The position numbers were made by a program, and so were the translations under genes. Below are positions 8,872 to 17,077 of a DNA stretch of 64,000 bases, piece after piece. A model generated the notes under the pieces. It did not search any database. It was given only the letters and a program-made list of their open reading frames with translations, and was not told the DNA's origin. This DNA comes from an uncultured Clostridia bacterium (lineage in GTDB: Bacteria; Bacillota; Clostridia; Peptostreptococcales; Acidaminobacteraceae): the NCBI GenBank assembly GCA_927417275.1, contig CAKMJV010000031.1, positions 1 through 64,000 on the forward strand, read 5' to 3'. The first letter of the stretch is position 1, and each line of letters starts with the position of its first letter.

Positions 8872-9849
8872 GTGCTCAGTTTTAAACCCAGACAACTTTC
8901 AGAAGCCGATTTGGTTGAAAAACTAAAAATAATAATAAATCAGTGTGAAGTAAGCGATTATAAAACAAAGAAATTCGTAGGGCTTTTGTATGACCACATT
9001 CCCTATCAAACGGGACTAAAAATACGATTGGAACTCATAGCAAAGCATGGCTATTTGGAACAACTGATCAAACTAAAAAAAGAAACCAATGCCACTCAAA
9101 AATTAGAAAAATTGATCAAGCAGTTTTCAAGTGCCTTTGGATTTGTTTATGAAGAAGCAGCGTCTACGTTTCAGTTGTTAAGCCAATCGCTAGAACTTGA
9201 AGTAAAAAAAGGGGTTCAATCGGAACCCACGCTTAGAATCGTATCGTCGGTGCAAGGCAATTTTTCAAAAAAACATTTTCAGCCTACAGAAACGACCCAG
9301 ACGGGAACGAAACCACCTATTGAGCAAACGAAAGCACAGCCGATTCAAAGCAAACGAAGCATAAAAAATCCACTGAATCTATTTTTATACATGCTCTTAC
9401 TAACGGTTATACCTGTTGGTTACACTTTGATTCAGAGACAGTATGGCGATTTTTTAGCACTGAGCGATTTTATGCAAATCTATTTTGGAAACACAGAAAT
9501 CGTAGACACTTGGAAAGTCAGTGTAGCGATTATATTAGGGACTTTGATCTTTGCACCCCCCATTTTTAGATGGGCTTTCAAATCGAATGTCATGACCATA
9601 TATCCACTGCTAATGCTCGTTGTTCAGGGCGTTTTGTATACGATTTATCCGAAATTTCCAGACTTGTTTGGCGTCTTTCAATTGGCGTTAGGCGGTCTCA
9701 CATTTGTATCATTTGCAGTGCTAGGCTTTTATGCGTATCGACTGCCTAAAAGCAACAAAACACATTTATCTTATCAGGCTTTTTGGCCTTACTATCTAAC
9801 GGCGCTTATTTGGTTAGGCGGTCAGTACTTGGTTTTAGGATTTAACTAA
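8872..9849 (+). CDS. Helical-domain plus four-helix membrane protein of the TerY-P operon
   Basis: 325 residues, GTG start chosen by a full-consensus GGAGGTGAT at 8860-8868. Residues 10-115 are a compact all-helical module (KKFVGLLYDHIPYQ ... IKQFSSAFGFVYEEAASTFQ). Its rhythm, a LLxDxxP helix and then a GxxxExA helix, is like small helical modules attached to bacterial signalling proteins. I cannot assign a named family. A polar linker (120-165) follows, then about four to five transmembrane helices (168-325). It is the first gene of an operon and is 14 bases ahead of the kinase. It could be the membrane sensor or effector for the kinase-phosphatase pair; this rests on context only. Confidence 0.75.
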   Translation: MLSFKPRQLSEADLVEKLKIIINQCEVSDYKTKKFVGLLYDHIPYQTGLKIRLELIAKHGYLEQLIKLKKETNATQKLEKLIKQFSSAFGFVYEEAASTFQLLSQSLELEVKKGVQSEPTLRIVSSVQGNFSKKHFQPTETTQTGTKPPIEQTKAQPIQSKRSIKNPLNLFLYMLLLTVIPVGYTLIQRQYGDFLALSDFMQIYFGNTEIVDTWKVSVAIILGTLIFAPPIFRWAFKSNVMTIYPLLMLVVQGVLYTIYPKFPDLFGVFQLALGGLTFVSFAVLGFYAYRLPKSNKTHLSYQAFWPYYLTALIWLGGQYLVLGFN

Positions 9850-9863
9850 AAAAGGAGGTTTTT

Positions 9864-11198
9864 ATGTCAGATCAACTTAAATCTGGCGATCATGTGTCTT
9901 CAGCAGAAAGAAGATTTAAGGTTGTCAAAGAAATTGGGAGTGGTGGTCAAGGCAATGTCTATCTCGTCACTGAAGAGGGACATCCCTATGCGCTGAAGTG
10001 GTATAACCAAGCCGCATCCACACCGGAACAGTTTCAAGCAATAGAAGTACTTATAGAAAAAGGGGCACCTAATGACTTATTTGTATGGCCGATTGCCCTT
10101 GTAGAAGGGTTATCCAAAGATAATTTTGGCTACGTAATGCCACTGATCGACAGCAAAAGATATACGAAACTTTCTCATTACTTTAGTGGCGAGGTGGACG
10201 CAAAGCGTTTTGAACCCATCATCGATGCCTGTATCCGAATGGCACATGGGTTTAACGAACTCCATTTAAATGGACTGTGTTATCGGGACATCTCCTTTGG
10301 CAACTTGTTCGTCGATTTTGAAACAGGAGACGTACTCATTTGTGACAATGACAACGTAACATTTGACAACTTAACAGAAAAAGAAGACATATGGGGCACT
10401 CAGGGCTTTATGGCACCTGAAGTCGTACGCGGGGAATCACCGCCAAGCGCACAAACCGATTTGTTTTCACTGGCGGTGGTCTTGTTTAGACTGTTAAACA
10501 AACAACACCCGCTCCAAGGCAAGAAGGAATATGAGATTGATATCATTGACATAGAGGCACTCACCGAGCTTTATGGCACCAACCCACTTTTTATATACGA
10601 CCCAATCGATGAAACCAATCGTCCTGTGAAGGGCAAAAAAGACATTGCAGAGGCGTATTGGCCCTACTATCCAACCTTTATTAAGGACCGTTTTATTGAA
10701 GCGTTTACAGTGGGGCTTCAAGATCCGAACCACAGGGTACGAGAAAGTATTTGGATTAAGGATTTATCTAAACTAAGAGCCTCACTGATGTATTGCTACG
10801 CATGTGGCGCTCAAGTTTACTACGATAAAGAAAAAGTCGCGCAAATGGGACACTGTCCGAAATGCCAACAAGCGCTTCAAACATTGCCACCACGTTTAAA
10901 AGTGGGTGAAACGATTCTGATGCTCAACCATGACACCACACTGTTTATGAATCAAATCGACGGTACTAAAATCATGGATTATGAGACGCCATTTGCCCGC
11001 GTAGAAGTACATCCAAAACATCCACAAGTGTGGGGGCTCAGGAACTTAACAGAGGTGACTTGGCAGTATGCATTAAGCGATCAATCCATTAAAGAAGTGC
11101 ATAAAAATGGGGTTTTACCTATAAAAGATCAACTAGAAGTATATTTTGGCACCATCGTCGGCAACTTAAGAACGGGAAGCAATATCCCGCAAAAATAA
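9864..11198 (+). CDS. Ser/Thr protein kinase with zinc ribbon (TerY-P triad kinase)
   Basis: 444 residues, start chosen by AAAGGAGG. The kinase domain is about residues 15-305: glycine loop GSGGQGNV (25-32), Lys45 in YALKW, catalytic loop YRDISFGN (Asp142, Asn147) and APE at 184-186. The metal-binding DFG is replaced by D161-N-D, keeping the aspartate. A four-cysteine zinc ribbon follows (Cys311, Cys314, Cys331, Cys334). Residues 345-434 form a beta-rich module ending HPKHPQVWGLRNLT ... LEVYFG, which recurs in the phosphatase two genes on. No transmembrane segment, so it acts in the cytoplasm. Kinase, vWA and PP2C genes in a row match the TerY-P triad known from comparative genomics of Ter stress systems. 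Targets are unknown. Confidence 0.9.
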   Translation: MSDQLKSGDHVSSAERRFKVVKEIGSGGQGNVYLVTEEGHPYALKWYNQAASTPEQFQAIEVLIEKGAPNDLFVWPIALVEGLSKDNFGYVMPLIDSKRYTKLSHYFSGEVDAKRFEPIIDACIRMAHGFNELHLNGLCYRDISFGNLFVDFETGDVLICDNDNVTFDNLTEKEDIWGTQGFMAPEVVRGESPPSAQTDLFSLAVVLFRLLNKQHPLQGKKEYEIDIIDIEALTELYGTNPLFIYDPIDETNRPVKGKKDIAEAYWPYYPTFIKDRFIEAFTVGLQDPNHRVRESIWIKDLSKLRASLMYCYACGAQVYYDKEKVAQMGHCPKCQQALQTLPPRLKVGETILMLNHDTTLFMNQIDGTKIMDYETPFARVEVHPKHPQVWGLRNLTEVTWQYALSDQSIKEVHKNGVLPIKDQLEVYFGTIVGNLRTGSNIPQK

Positions 11199-11219
11199 TA
11201 TATTAACTTGGAGGTTATC

Positions 11220-11897
11220 ATGACCATAGAAAGAGAAGGAAAAATGGGCAACAGAGATTTACATTTGTTTTTTTTAATCGACGCATCGGATTCCATGGGA
11301 TACGGTGGCAAAGTCGAAACACTTAATAATGCCATAAGAGAAGCAATTCCACATATTAGAGAAATTGCAAGAGATGCAGAGGGATGCATTAAGGTGCATG
11401 CGCTTTCGTTTTCAACAGGTGCAAGATGGCTTGTTAAAAATACAGACGTTAGAGACTTCACATGGGAAAACATCACCACAAAAGGCGTAACCGATATGGG
11501 TAGGGGCTTTGAAATCCTCGCGGAAAAACTCAGCACCGACTTTCAAAGTGAACGCGGTTACCAACCCGTGATGATCCTCTTATCAGACGGTTTACCGACA
11601 GATGATTATGAAGCGGGGCTTAAAAAACTCAAAGCGACCAAGTGGGGCAGCAAAGCCATACGCATCTCCATCGCTATCGGCTCAGAAACCGATATGGATG
11701 TTTTACAAGATTTTATCGGCGACTCCTTTAGAGGTGAATTAAAGCCGCTTAAGGCAAAAAATGCTTCAGAACTTAAAAACTACATCAGATGGGCTTCAAC
11801 AGCCGCTTCTACGGCGTCTATTAATCCGATGAAGGGTATGCTGCCGTTACCGCCAGCAGTTGAACCAGAAGTAGACGTTGAAGCATTAGACTGGTAA
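11220..11897 (+). CDS. TerY-like von Willebrand factor A domain protein
   Basis: 225 residues from the ATG at 11220. An upstream TTG at 11208 is in frame but sits on the ribosome site TTGGAGG, so ATG is preferred. The vWA domain fills most of the protein. The MIDAS metal site is intact: DASDS near residues 22-26, a Thr in GVTDMGRG, and the Asp of LLSDGLPTDD. Closest in style to TerY, the stand-alone vWA protein of tellurite/stress loci. In such triads it is thought to be a metal-dependent scaffold or a kinase substrate. Its stop overlaps the phosphatase start by one base (TAATG). Confidence 0.9.
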   Translation: MTIEREGKMGNRDLHLFFLIDASDSMGYGGKVETLNNAIREAIPHIREIARDAEGCIKVHALSFSTGARWLVKNTDVRDFTWENITTKGVTDMGRGFEILAEKLSTDFQSERGYQPVMILLSDGLPTDDYEAGLKKLKATKWGSKAIRISIAIGSETDMDVLQDFIGDSFRGELKPLKAKNASELKNYIRWASTAASTASINPMKGMLPLPPAVEPEVDVEALDW

Positions 11898-13324
11898 TGT
11901 GGGCGTGTGTAGGAGGGTCAGTGATTGGCCCTTCTCATTTAAGTAAAGCGATGCCCAATCAAGATGCTTTTTTACATCATCTTTTAGAAGATGGTAAAAG
12001 TCTCGTTATGGCTGTAAGTGATGGTCATGGCGGTGTGGCACATCCACTGAGCGATTTAGGCGCAAAATATGCCGTGGAATCGGCAGTTGAAGAAATTGCC
12101 AATTTTTTTGAAAATAGAATGTGCGAAAAAACGCTGGAAATGGGTTGGGTAAAATCATCTTTTGAAACGACGCTTTCAAAACGTATACATGCAAGATGGC
12201 TATCGAAGTTAAGTGATCAAAGCCCCGTTTTATTTGGCTGTACACTTTTAGTGGCGGTACTTTTAGAGGACTATATCCTGTTCCTTCAACTGGGTGATGG
12301 AAAAATCGCAGTGGTTTATGAAGATGGAACGGTCTATTACCCCATGATGCGCGATGACAGATTTATAAATAATGAAACAACTTCCTTATCCGAGTCAGAG
12401 GCTTGGCTTGAAATGCAAATTCAAGTGGTTCCCAATGATGCGACCATCACAAAGATTGCACTTGCTACAGATGGTGTTGAAAATGCTTATCCAGATGATT
12501 TCTATGACGATGCGCATTTTTTTAGAAACCTAACAGATTCAAAGGAACAGTTAATGACGATGCTTGAGAAAACATCTTCCTATTCTAAAGATGATGCAAC
12601 GGCAGTTTTGGCAGTTAGAAAACACAGTGCTTTACTAAGTGAATCGACGCATGAAGGGCTTGTTTTTATTTCCGAAGTCCCCATAGGTTTTAAGCCTTTG
12701 GCACATCAATTTCGAATGGCAAGTTTGCCCAGACGGATCCACGAAGCCATACGATTGATTTATATGTTAGAAGCACAAGGTCGACTCTGTCCCGCGTTTC
12801 TAACGGTTAAACAGATTTTCTTAGATCTATCCAGTGAAGAACTGGTTGTATTTCCAAGTGTCAATCAGACGCAATTATCGATGGAATCGCTATGTGGCTT
12901 GATTTACGATATAACTGGCATTCAATTAATCGCAGAATCATCCAAACAGTTGGTTGTCGATTTAGATAATCGGCTACGAGCGTTGCGATATGATTATGAT
13001 CATGGGGTTTATATAGAAACACATAAAGCACATCAAATCAGCTTTCAAGGTGCAAATGGCAGTTATGAGTTGTTTTTTGACAGCAAGATCGACCTTTTTC
13101 AACTCATGCCATTGACAGGGTGGAAGAATCAAGCGGTCGGAAAAATCGTACAACACCATAAGCACCCAACCATTTGGGGCCTTCAAAATTTAACGGACCA
13201 TGCATGGGTTGTATCGGGAAAAAGCATTTTTCCAGGGCGTGTTTTATCCCTACAAGAAGGCTTATGCTGCGTTATATTTGGTATTCCCGTACACTTTCAT
13301 CTCAAAAAAGACCGCAATATTTGA
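11897..13324 (+). CDS. PP2C-family protein phosphatase with C-terminal beta module (TerY-P triad)
   Basis: 475 residues. The PP2C domain (1-245) has its metal ligands: Asp23 in PNQDA, Asp42 in VSDGHGG, Asp134 in LGDG, Asp192 in ATDG and Asp232/233 in SKDDA. Start at 11897 keeps the conserved first strand (WACVGGSVIG). A GTG at 11921 with AGGAGGG just before it is an alternative that would cut that strand. Residues 265-380 are helical and unassigned. Residues 388-470 end HHKHPTIWGLQNLT ... CCVIFG, plainly related to the kinase tail. It should reverse the neighbouring kinase. No transmembrane segments. Followed at once by a strong terminator, so it is the last gene of the operon. Confidence 0.9.
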   Translation: MWACVGGSVIGPSHLSKAMPNQDAFLHHLLEDGKSLVMAVSDGHGGVAHPLSDLGAKYAVESAVEEIANFFENRMCEKTLEMGWVKSSFETTLSKRIHARWLSKLSDQSPVLFGCTLLVAVLLEDYILFLQLGDGKIAVVYEDGTVYYPMMRDDRFINNETTSLSESEAWLEMQIQVVPNDATITKIALATDGVENAYPDDFYDDAHFFRNLTDSKEQLMTMLEKTSSYSKDDATAVLAVRKHSALLSESTHEGLVFISEVPIGFKPLAHQFRMASLPRRIHEAIRLIYMLEAQGRLCPAFLTVKQIFLDLSSEELVVFPSVNQTQLSMESLCGLIYDITGIQLIAESSKQLVVDLDNRLRALRYDYDHGVYIETHKAHQISFQGANGSYELFFDSKIDLFQLMPLTGWKNQAVGKIVQHHKHPTIWGLQNLTDHAWVVSGKSIFPGRVLSLQEGLCCVIFGIPVHFHLKKDRNI

Positions 13325-13352
13325 CAAAATATGTCAATGTTGCGGTCTTTTT
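13304..13352 (+). terminator. Rho-independent terminator of the TerY-P operon
   Basis: A long stem (AAAAAGACCGCAATATTTGACA against TGTCAATGTTGCGGTCTTTTT, with a G-T pair and one bulge) followed by T's. It begins inside the last codons of the phosphatase gene and includes its stop. The A-rich left side means it may also work leftward. Confidence 0.88.
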
Positions 13353-13479
13353 AAAAAAAAACCTATTTTTTTTGATTATTATTATTAGATAAAGGATATC
13401 TTGGTATATATATAAAACAACGTGTAAAAAACATAATACTTGTATATAGAATATCAAAGATATGAAAGGAGTTTTAGAG

Positions 13480-13923
13480 ATGAGAGAAGAAAAACTTGAA
13501 CGTATTTTACAAAATTTTTTAACCTTACTTCCTGTGTTTAACAAAAAACTATTGAGAGAAACAGAATTTTACAAATTGGATCAGTTATACCCCTCACATG
13601 TTCAGATTTTATTGCTTTTAGCAAAGAACAAACAAATGACCATGTCGGAGATCAGTAAGGAAATTCACGTCATCAATTCAAATTTAACGCCATTGGTTGA
13701 TAAACTCATAAAAATGGGGTATTTGAAGCGCCAACCTTCAAAAAAGGACAGAAGAGTCGTTTATATTTCATTGATGGCCAGTGGTAAAAAACAACTTGAG
13801 AAGCATAAACAGTACGCACTTGGTTTTTTAGGCGACCAGTTTGCTCAAATGGATGACGAAAAACTAGATGCCTTGGCAGAACATCTTCAAGCAGTGGAGG
13901 ACATATTGGGCGATTTTTCTTAA
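13480..13923 (+). CDS. MarR-family transcriptional regulator
   Basis: 147 residues from the ATG at 13480. The earlier in-frame ATG at 13462 includes the ribosome site AAAGGAG (13465-13471) in its own codons, so it is rejected. The winged helix-turn-helix runs from about residue 30 to 105: MTMSEISKEIHVINSNLTPLVD is the recognition region, and KKDRRVVYISL is the wing with the usual DRR. Long N- and C-terminal helices serve dimerisation. It stands alone between a terminator and an aminopeptidase. Upstream AT-rich repeats, including the palindrome ATATC-AAA-GATAT at 13451-13463, could be its own operator. Confidence 0.9.
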   Translation: MREEKLERILQNFLTLLPVFNKKLLRETEFYKLDQLYPSHVQILLLLAKNKQMTMSEISKEIHVINSNLTPLVDKLIKMGYLKRQPSKKDRRVVYISLMASGKKQLEKHKQYALGFLGDQFAQMDDEKLDALAEHLQAVEDILGDFS

Positions 13924-14008
13924 TCAAACTTTAATTTGAAACCATTTACCACTCTATGATACGATGATTGAGGATGCGTATGTCCAAATATTTTTTGAGA
14001 GGTGCATC

Positions 14009-15238
14009 ATGGAAACGCAATTGAAAAAATATGCAGAATTATTGGTTAAAACAGGCATTAATTTAAAGAAAGATCAGATTCTAGTCCTTAGATCTCCCAT
14101 AGAATGTGCGGAATTTGCTCGCATGATAGTGGAAATCGGGTATGATGCGGGTGCGAAAGAAGTGGTGGTGCTTTGGAACGATGAAGTCTGTTCAAAATTG
14201 ACCTATTTAAAAGCCCCAGACGCTTTGTTTGACACTTTCCCATCTTATTTAAAAGAGTTTTATTTATCATATGTGCGCCAAGATGCTGCTTTTTTGAGTA
14301 TTTCTGCATCGGATCCTGAGAATTTAAAAGAGGTGGATCCTGTTAGAATTCAAAGGTATCAACGTGCGTTTAGTGCCGAAGTTTCAGAGTATAGACAACG
14401 CATGATGAATAACGAAAACGTTTGGTGTGTCGCTTCTGTACCTACGCCGAAGTGGGCAAGCAAAGTGTTTCCAGATGAAACGGTTGAAGTTGCGATGGAT
14501 AAATTGTGGACGGCGATCTTTAAAGCAGTTCGCGTTAACACGCCAGATCCAGTCCAGGCTTGGGAGCAACACAAAGACGCACTGAAAAAGCAGATGAAGA
14601 TTCTTAACGCGTATAATTTTAAATCACTTCATTATAAAAATACATTGGGTACTGATTTATCTATAGAATTGCCTGCAGGTCATATTTGGCTAGGAGGATC
14701 TGATTTTACACCTGATGGTCACGAATTTATCGCAAATATGCCAACCGAAGAAATATTCACTGCACCGCTTAGAACAGGTGTTAACGGACGTGTAGTTAGT
14801 TCAATGCCACTCAATGTAAGTGGCAGTTTAATAGAGGGTTTTGAGTTGACATTCAAAGATGGACGCGTGGTCGATTATAAAGCCGAAGTCGGATATGAAA
14901 ATCTAAAACAATTGCTCGAAACGGATGAAGGCTCTCTTTATCTAGGTGAAGTGGCTTTGGTAAGCTATGATTCACCGATTTCAAATATGGGCATCTTATT
15001 CTATAATACGTTATTTGATGAAAATGCATCTTGTCACCTCGCACTGGGCAAAGCTTACCCAGTTTGTGTTAAAGGTGGTGAGCATATGGACAGTGCTGCC
15101 TTAATGGCAAATGGCATAAATGATTCGATTACACATGAAGATTTTATGGTCGGCACAAAAGATTTATCAATCATCGGGATAACACATACGGGTGAAAAGG
15201 TAGAAATCTTTAGAAATGGTAACTTTGTAACCATATAA
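14009..15238 (+). CDS. Aminopeptidase of the M29 family (AmpS/aminopeptidase T type)
   Basis: 409 residues, the normal family length, from the ATG at 14009 preceded by GAGAGGTG. A start at 13964 would add 15 residues without a ribosome site. M29 enzymes are metal-dependent cytoplasmic exopeptidases that remove N-terminal residues from peptides. The N-terminal Rossmann-like half (KYAELLVKTGINLKKDQIL) is present. So is the conserved C-terminal metal region: a Glu/Gly-rich strand, CHLALGKAYP, and the GGEHMDSAALM and NDSITHEDFMVG stretch. The monocistronic unit ends in a terminator. The MarR gene just upstream may or may not control it. Confidence 0.92.
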   Translation: METQLKKYAELLVKTGINLKKDQILVLRSPIECAEFARMIVEIGYDAGAKEVVVLWNDEVCSKLTYLKAPDALFDTFPSYLKEFYLSYVRQDAAFLSISASDPENLKEVDPVRIQRYQRAFSAEVSEYRQRMMNNENVWCVASVPTPKWASKVFPDETVEVAMDKLWTAIFKAVRVNTPDPVQAWEQHKDALKKQMKILNAYNFKSLHYKNTLGTDLSIELPAGHIWLGGSDFTPDGHEFIANMPTEEIFTAPLRTGVNGRVVSSMPLNVSGSLIEGFELTFKDGRVVDYKAEVGYENLKQLLETDEGSLYLGEVALVSYDSPISNMGILFYNTLFDENASCHLALGKAYPVCVKGGEHMDSAALMANGINDSITHEDFMVGTKDLSIIGITHTGEKVEIFRNGNFVTI

Positions 15239-15264
15239 TATAGGAAATTATTCGCATGAAACGG

Positions 15265-15306
15265 ACACTTAAAGTAATCAAAGCATTATTTTAAGTGTTT
15301 TTTTTA
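15265..15306 (+). terminator. Rho-independent terminator after the aminopeptidase gene
   Basis: ACACTTAAA (15265-15273) pairs with TTTAAGTGT (15290-15298), followed by a run of eight T's. Confidence 0.8.
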
Positions 15307-15379
15307 TGAAGATTTTGTAATGGGTGTGATTTTCCAGTTCCTTTCGGTATAAATGGAACATTAAGTTTATAAAGGAGCA

Positions 15380-15396
15380 AGTCATCTCGGATGACT
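15380..15396 (+). promoter_or_regulatory. Small hairpin in the 5' leader of the 2-oxoacid oxidoreductase operon
   Basis: AGTCAT (15380-15385), CTCGG loop, ATGACT (15391-15396). It lies between an AAAGGAG (15371-15377) and the true ribosome site AAGGTGAGG (15399-15407). It could affect ribosome access; role not shown. Confidence 0.4.
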
Positions 15397-15409
15397 GCAA
15401 GGTGAGGTT

Positions 15410-17077
15410 ATGAAAAAAACTATTATTGTAGCAGGCGCAGCAGGTGAGGGTATTAATACTGTTGAGCGCTTTATTGAGCGCATACTCAAGAAAGTTGGGT
15501 ATGAAATATTCTCATATAAGAATTATATGTCACGTGTGAGAGGGGGGTACAATTATTCCACCATCGTAATTAGTGATAAACCGATATTATCCATCGAAGA
15601 TCAAGCGGATTACTTTGTTGCTTTGAATCAAGTGGCATATGCAAATGCACGTCTTCAGCTAAAAGAAGATGGCATTTGCTTGGTAGAAGGAGATCCTTCG
15701 GAAGAAAAGGAAAACTTGATTTTTGATCGGTCTTTACTGAAGGAAGTTTCAAAATCTAAGAATGCTTTCTCTATGGCTGCTGTGGGTGCATTGTTACGTG
15801 TTTTCGGTTGTGAGCAGGAAGTGTTAAATGATTTAAATAATAGCAAATGGACGGATGAAGTGAATGCATCAAACATGCAAGCAGCAGTGTTTGGATTTGA
15901 AAAAACGCAACCCCTTTTTGCACCACCTGAGAACCTTAAGACACGTATCTTAATGGGCGGGAATCAAGCGGTTGCATTGGGTGCATTAAGTGCTGGGTTG
16001 AGTTTTTATTCCGCATATCCCATGGCACCTTCAACAGGGATCATGACTTATTTGGCATCGGTTGAGAAAGAAATGCACATCATCGTCGAACAAGCAGAAG
16101 ACGAAATCGCAGGAATTATGGCTGCGGTAGGTGCCTCTTCTAATGGCGTAAGGGCCATGACTGGCACATCAGGTGGTGGCTTTGCTTTAAAAGTAGAAAC
16201 CATCGGATTTGCAGCGGTTAGTGAAACGCCTATCGTAATCGCAAATGTTCAAAGGCCAGGTCCGGCTACAGGGCTGCCTACGCGTACAGAACAAGCCGAT
16301 TTGGCATTTGTTGCGACGGCCTCTCAAGGTGAGTTTTCTCGTATTATATTGGCACCATTGACTGTTGAAGATGCATTTTATACGACGTTTAGAGCCTTTA
16401 ATCTGGCCGATGAATATCAAGTACCAGTGGTGATTTTAACGGATCAACTTTTGGCGGATACCACTCAGAGTATCCCCAAATTTAAAACCGATGATTTGAA
16501 AATTGAAAGGCATCTAAATACGGAAATAACCCCAGACTATAAACGGTATGCTTTTGATCAGATTTCAGGGAATCGCAAATATCCAGGGATTGATGCAGAA
16601 ACATTGATAATGACTGATTCTCATGTCCATGACGAATATGGGGCGGTAACAGAAGAGGTTGAAGCCACCCTCGCATTAAAACGCAAGTTTTTAAAACGAA
16701 TAGAAGCCATTAAAAAGACGCTTAAAAAGCCACTTTTTTATGGTGATCAGGCTTATGAAACCCTTTTTATCACTTGGGGCTCAACGTATGGCGCACTAAA
16801 AGATGCAGTGGATGAACTCATTTTGAAAGGTGAAAAAGTAGCGCTATTGGCTTTTTCAGATGTTTTTCCTTTGGATAAAGAGGTGATGGATCCGTATGTA
16901 TCCCAAGCAAAATGCATCATAAATGTAGAGGGGAATGCGATGAATCAGTTTGGCATGATTTTGCGCATGGAAACGGGTGTGATGTTTGATGCATCCATAA
17001 ATAAGTATGATGGTCGTCCGTTTAGTAGCGCATACATCATAAATGAATTTGAGGTGATTAATCATGGTAAACATTAA
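15410..17077 (+). CDS. korA: 2-oxoacid:ferredoxin oxidoreductase, alpha subunit with fused gamma domain
   Basis: 555 residues. Residues 1-185 are the gamma-type domain (VAGAAGEGINTVERF, MSRVRGGYNYSTI). Residues 190-430 are the pyrimidine-binding alpha domain (GGNQAVALGALSAGLSF, YPMAPSTGIM, QAEDEIAGIMAAVGAS, TGTSGGGF). The rest is the C-terminal alpha domain. With the beta subunit it makes acyl-CoA and CO2 from a 2-oxoacid and passes electrons to ferredoxin, using thiamine pyrophosphate. A gamma-alpha fusion with a separate beta is typical of KorAB-type enzymes. No four-iron ferredoxin domain is fused. Start ATG follows AAGGTGAGG. The reading frame overlaps the beta gene by 14 bases. Substrate (2-oxoglutarate, branched or aryl oxoacid) is inferred, so the symbol is provisional. 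Confidence 0.88.
   Translation: MKKTIIVAGAAGEGINTVERFIERILKKVGYEIFSYKNYMSRVRGGYNYSTIVISDKPILSIEDQADYFVALNQVAYANARLQLKEDGICLVEGDPSEEKENLIFDRSLLKEVSKSKNAFSMAAVGALLRVFGCEQEVLNDLNNSKWTDEVNASNMQAAVFGFEKTQPLFAPPENLKTRILMGGNQAVALGALSAGLSFYSAYPMAPSTGIMTYLASVEKEMHIIVEQAEDEIAGIMAAVGASSNGVRAMTGTSGGGFALKVETIGFAAVSETPIVIANVQRPGPATGLPTRTEQADLAFVATASQGEFSRIILAPLTVEDAFYTTFRAFNLADEYQVPVVILTDQLLADTTQSIPKFKTDDLKIERHLNTEITPDYKRYAFDQISGNRKYPGIDAETLIMTDSHVHDEYGAVTEEVEATLALKRKFLKRIEAIKKTLKKPLFYGDQAYETLFITWGSTYGALKDAVDELILKGEKVALLAFSDVFPLDKEVMDPYVSQAKCIINVEGNAMNQFGMILRMETGVMFDASINKYDGRPFSSAYIINEFEVINHGKH

Noticed and set aside
11129..11536. Minus-strand frame of 135 residues across the kinase-vWA junction
   Set aside because: Runs against two well supported genes and lacks a ribosome site.
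8872..13324. A tellurite-resistance operon
   Set aside because: Only the TerY-like vWA protein and its kinase and phosphatase are present. There is no TerC, TerD or TerB, so the resistance name is not supported.
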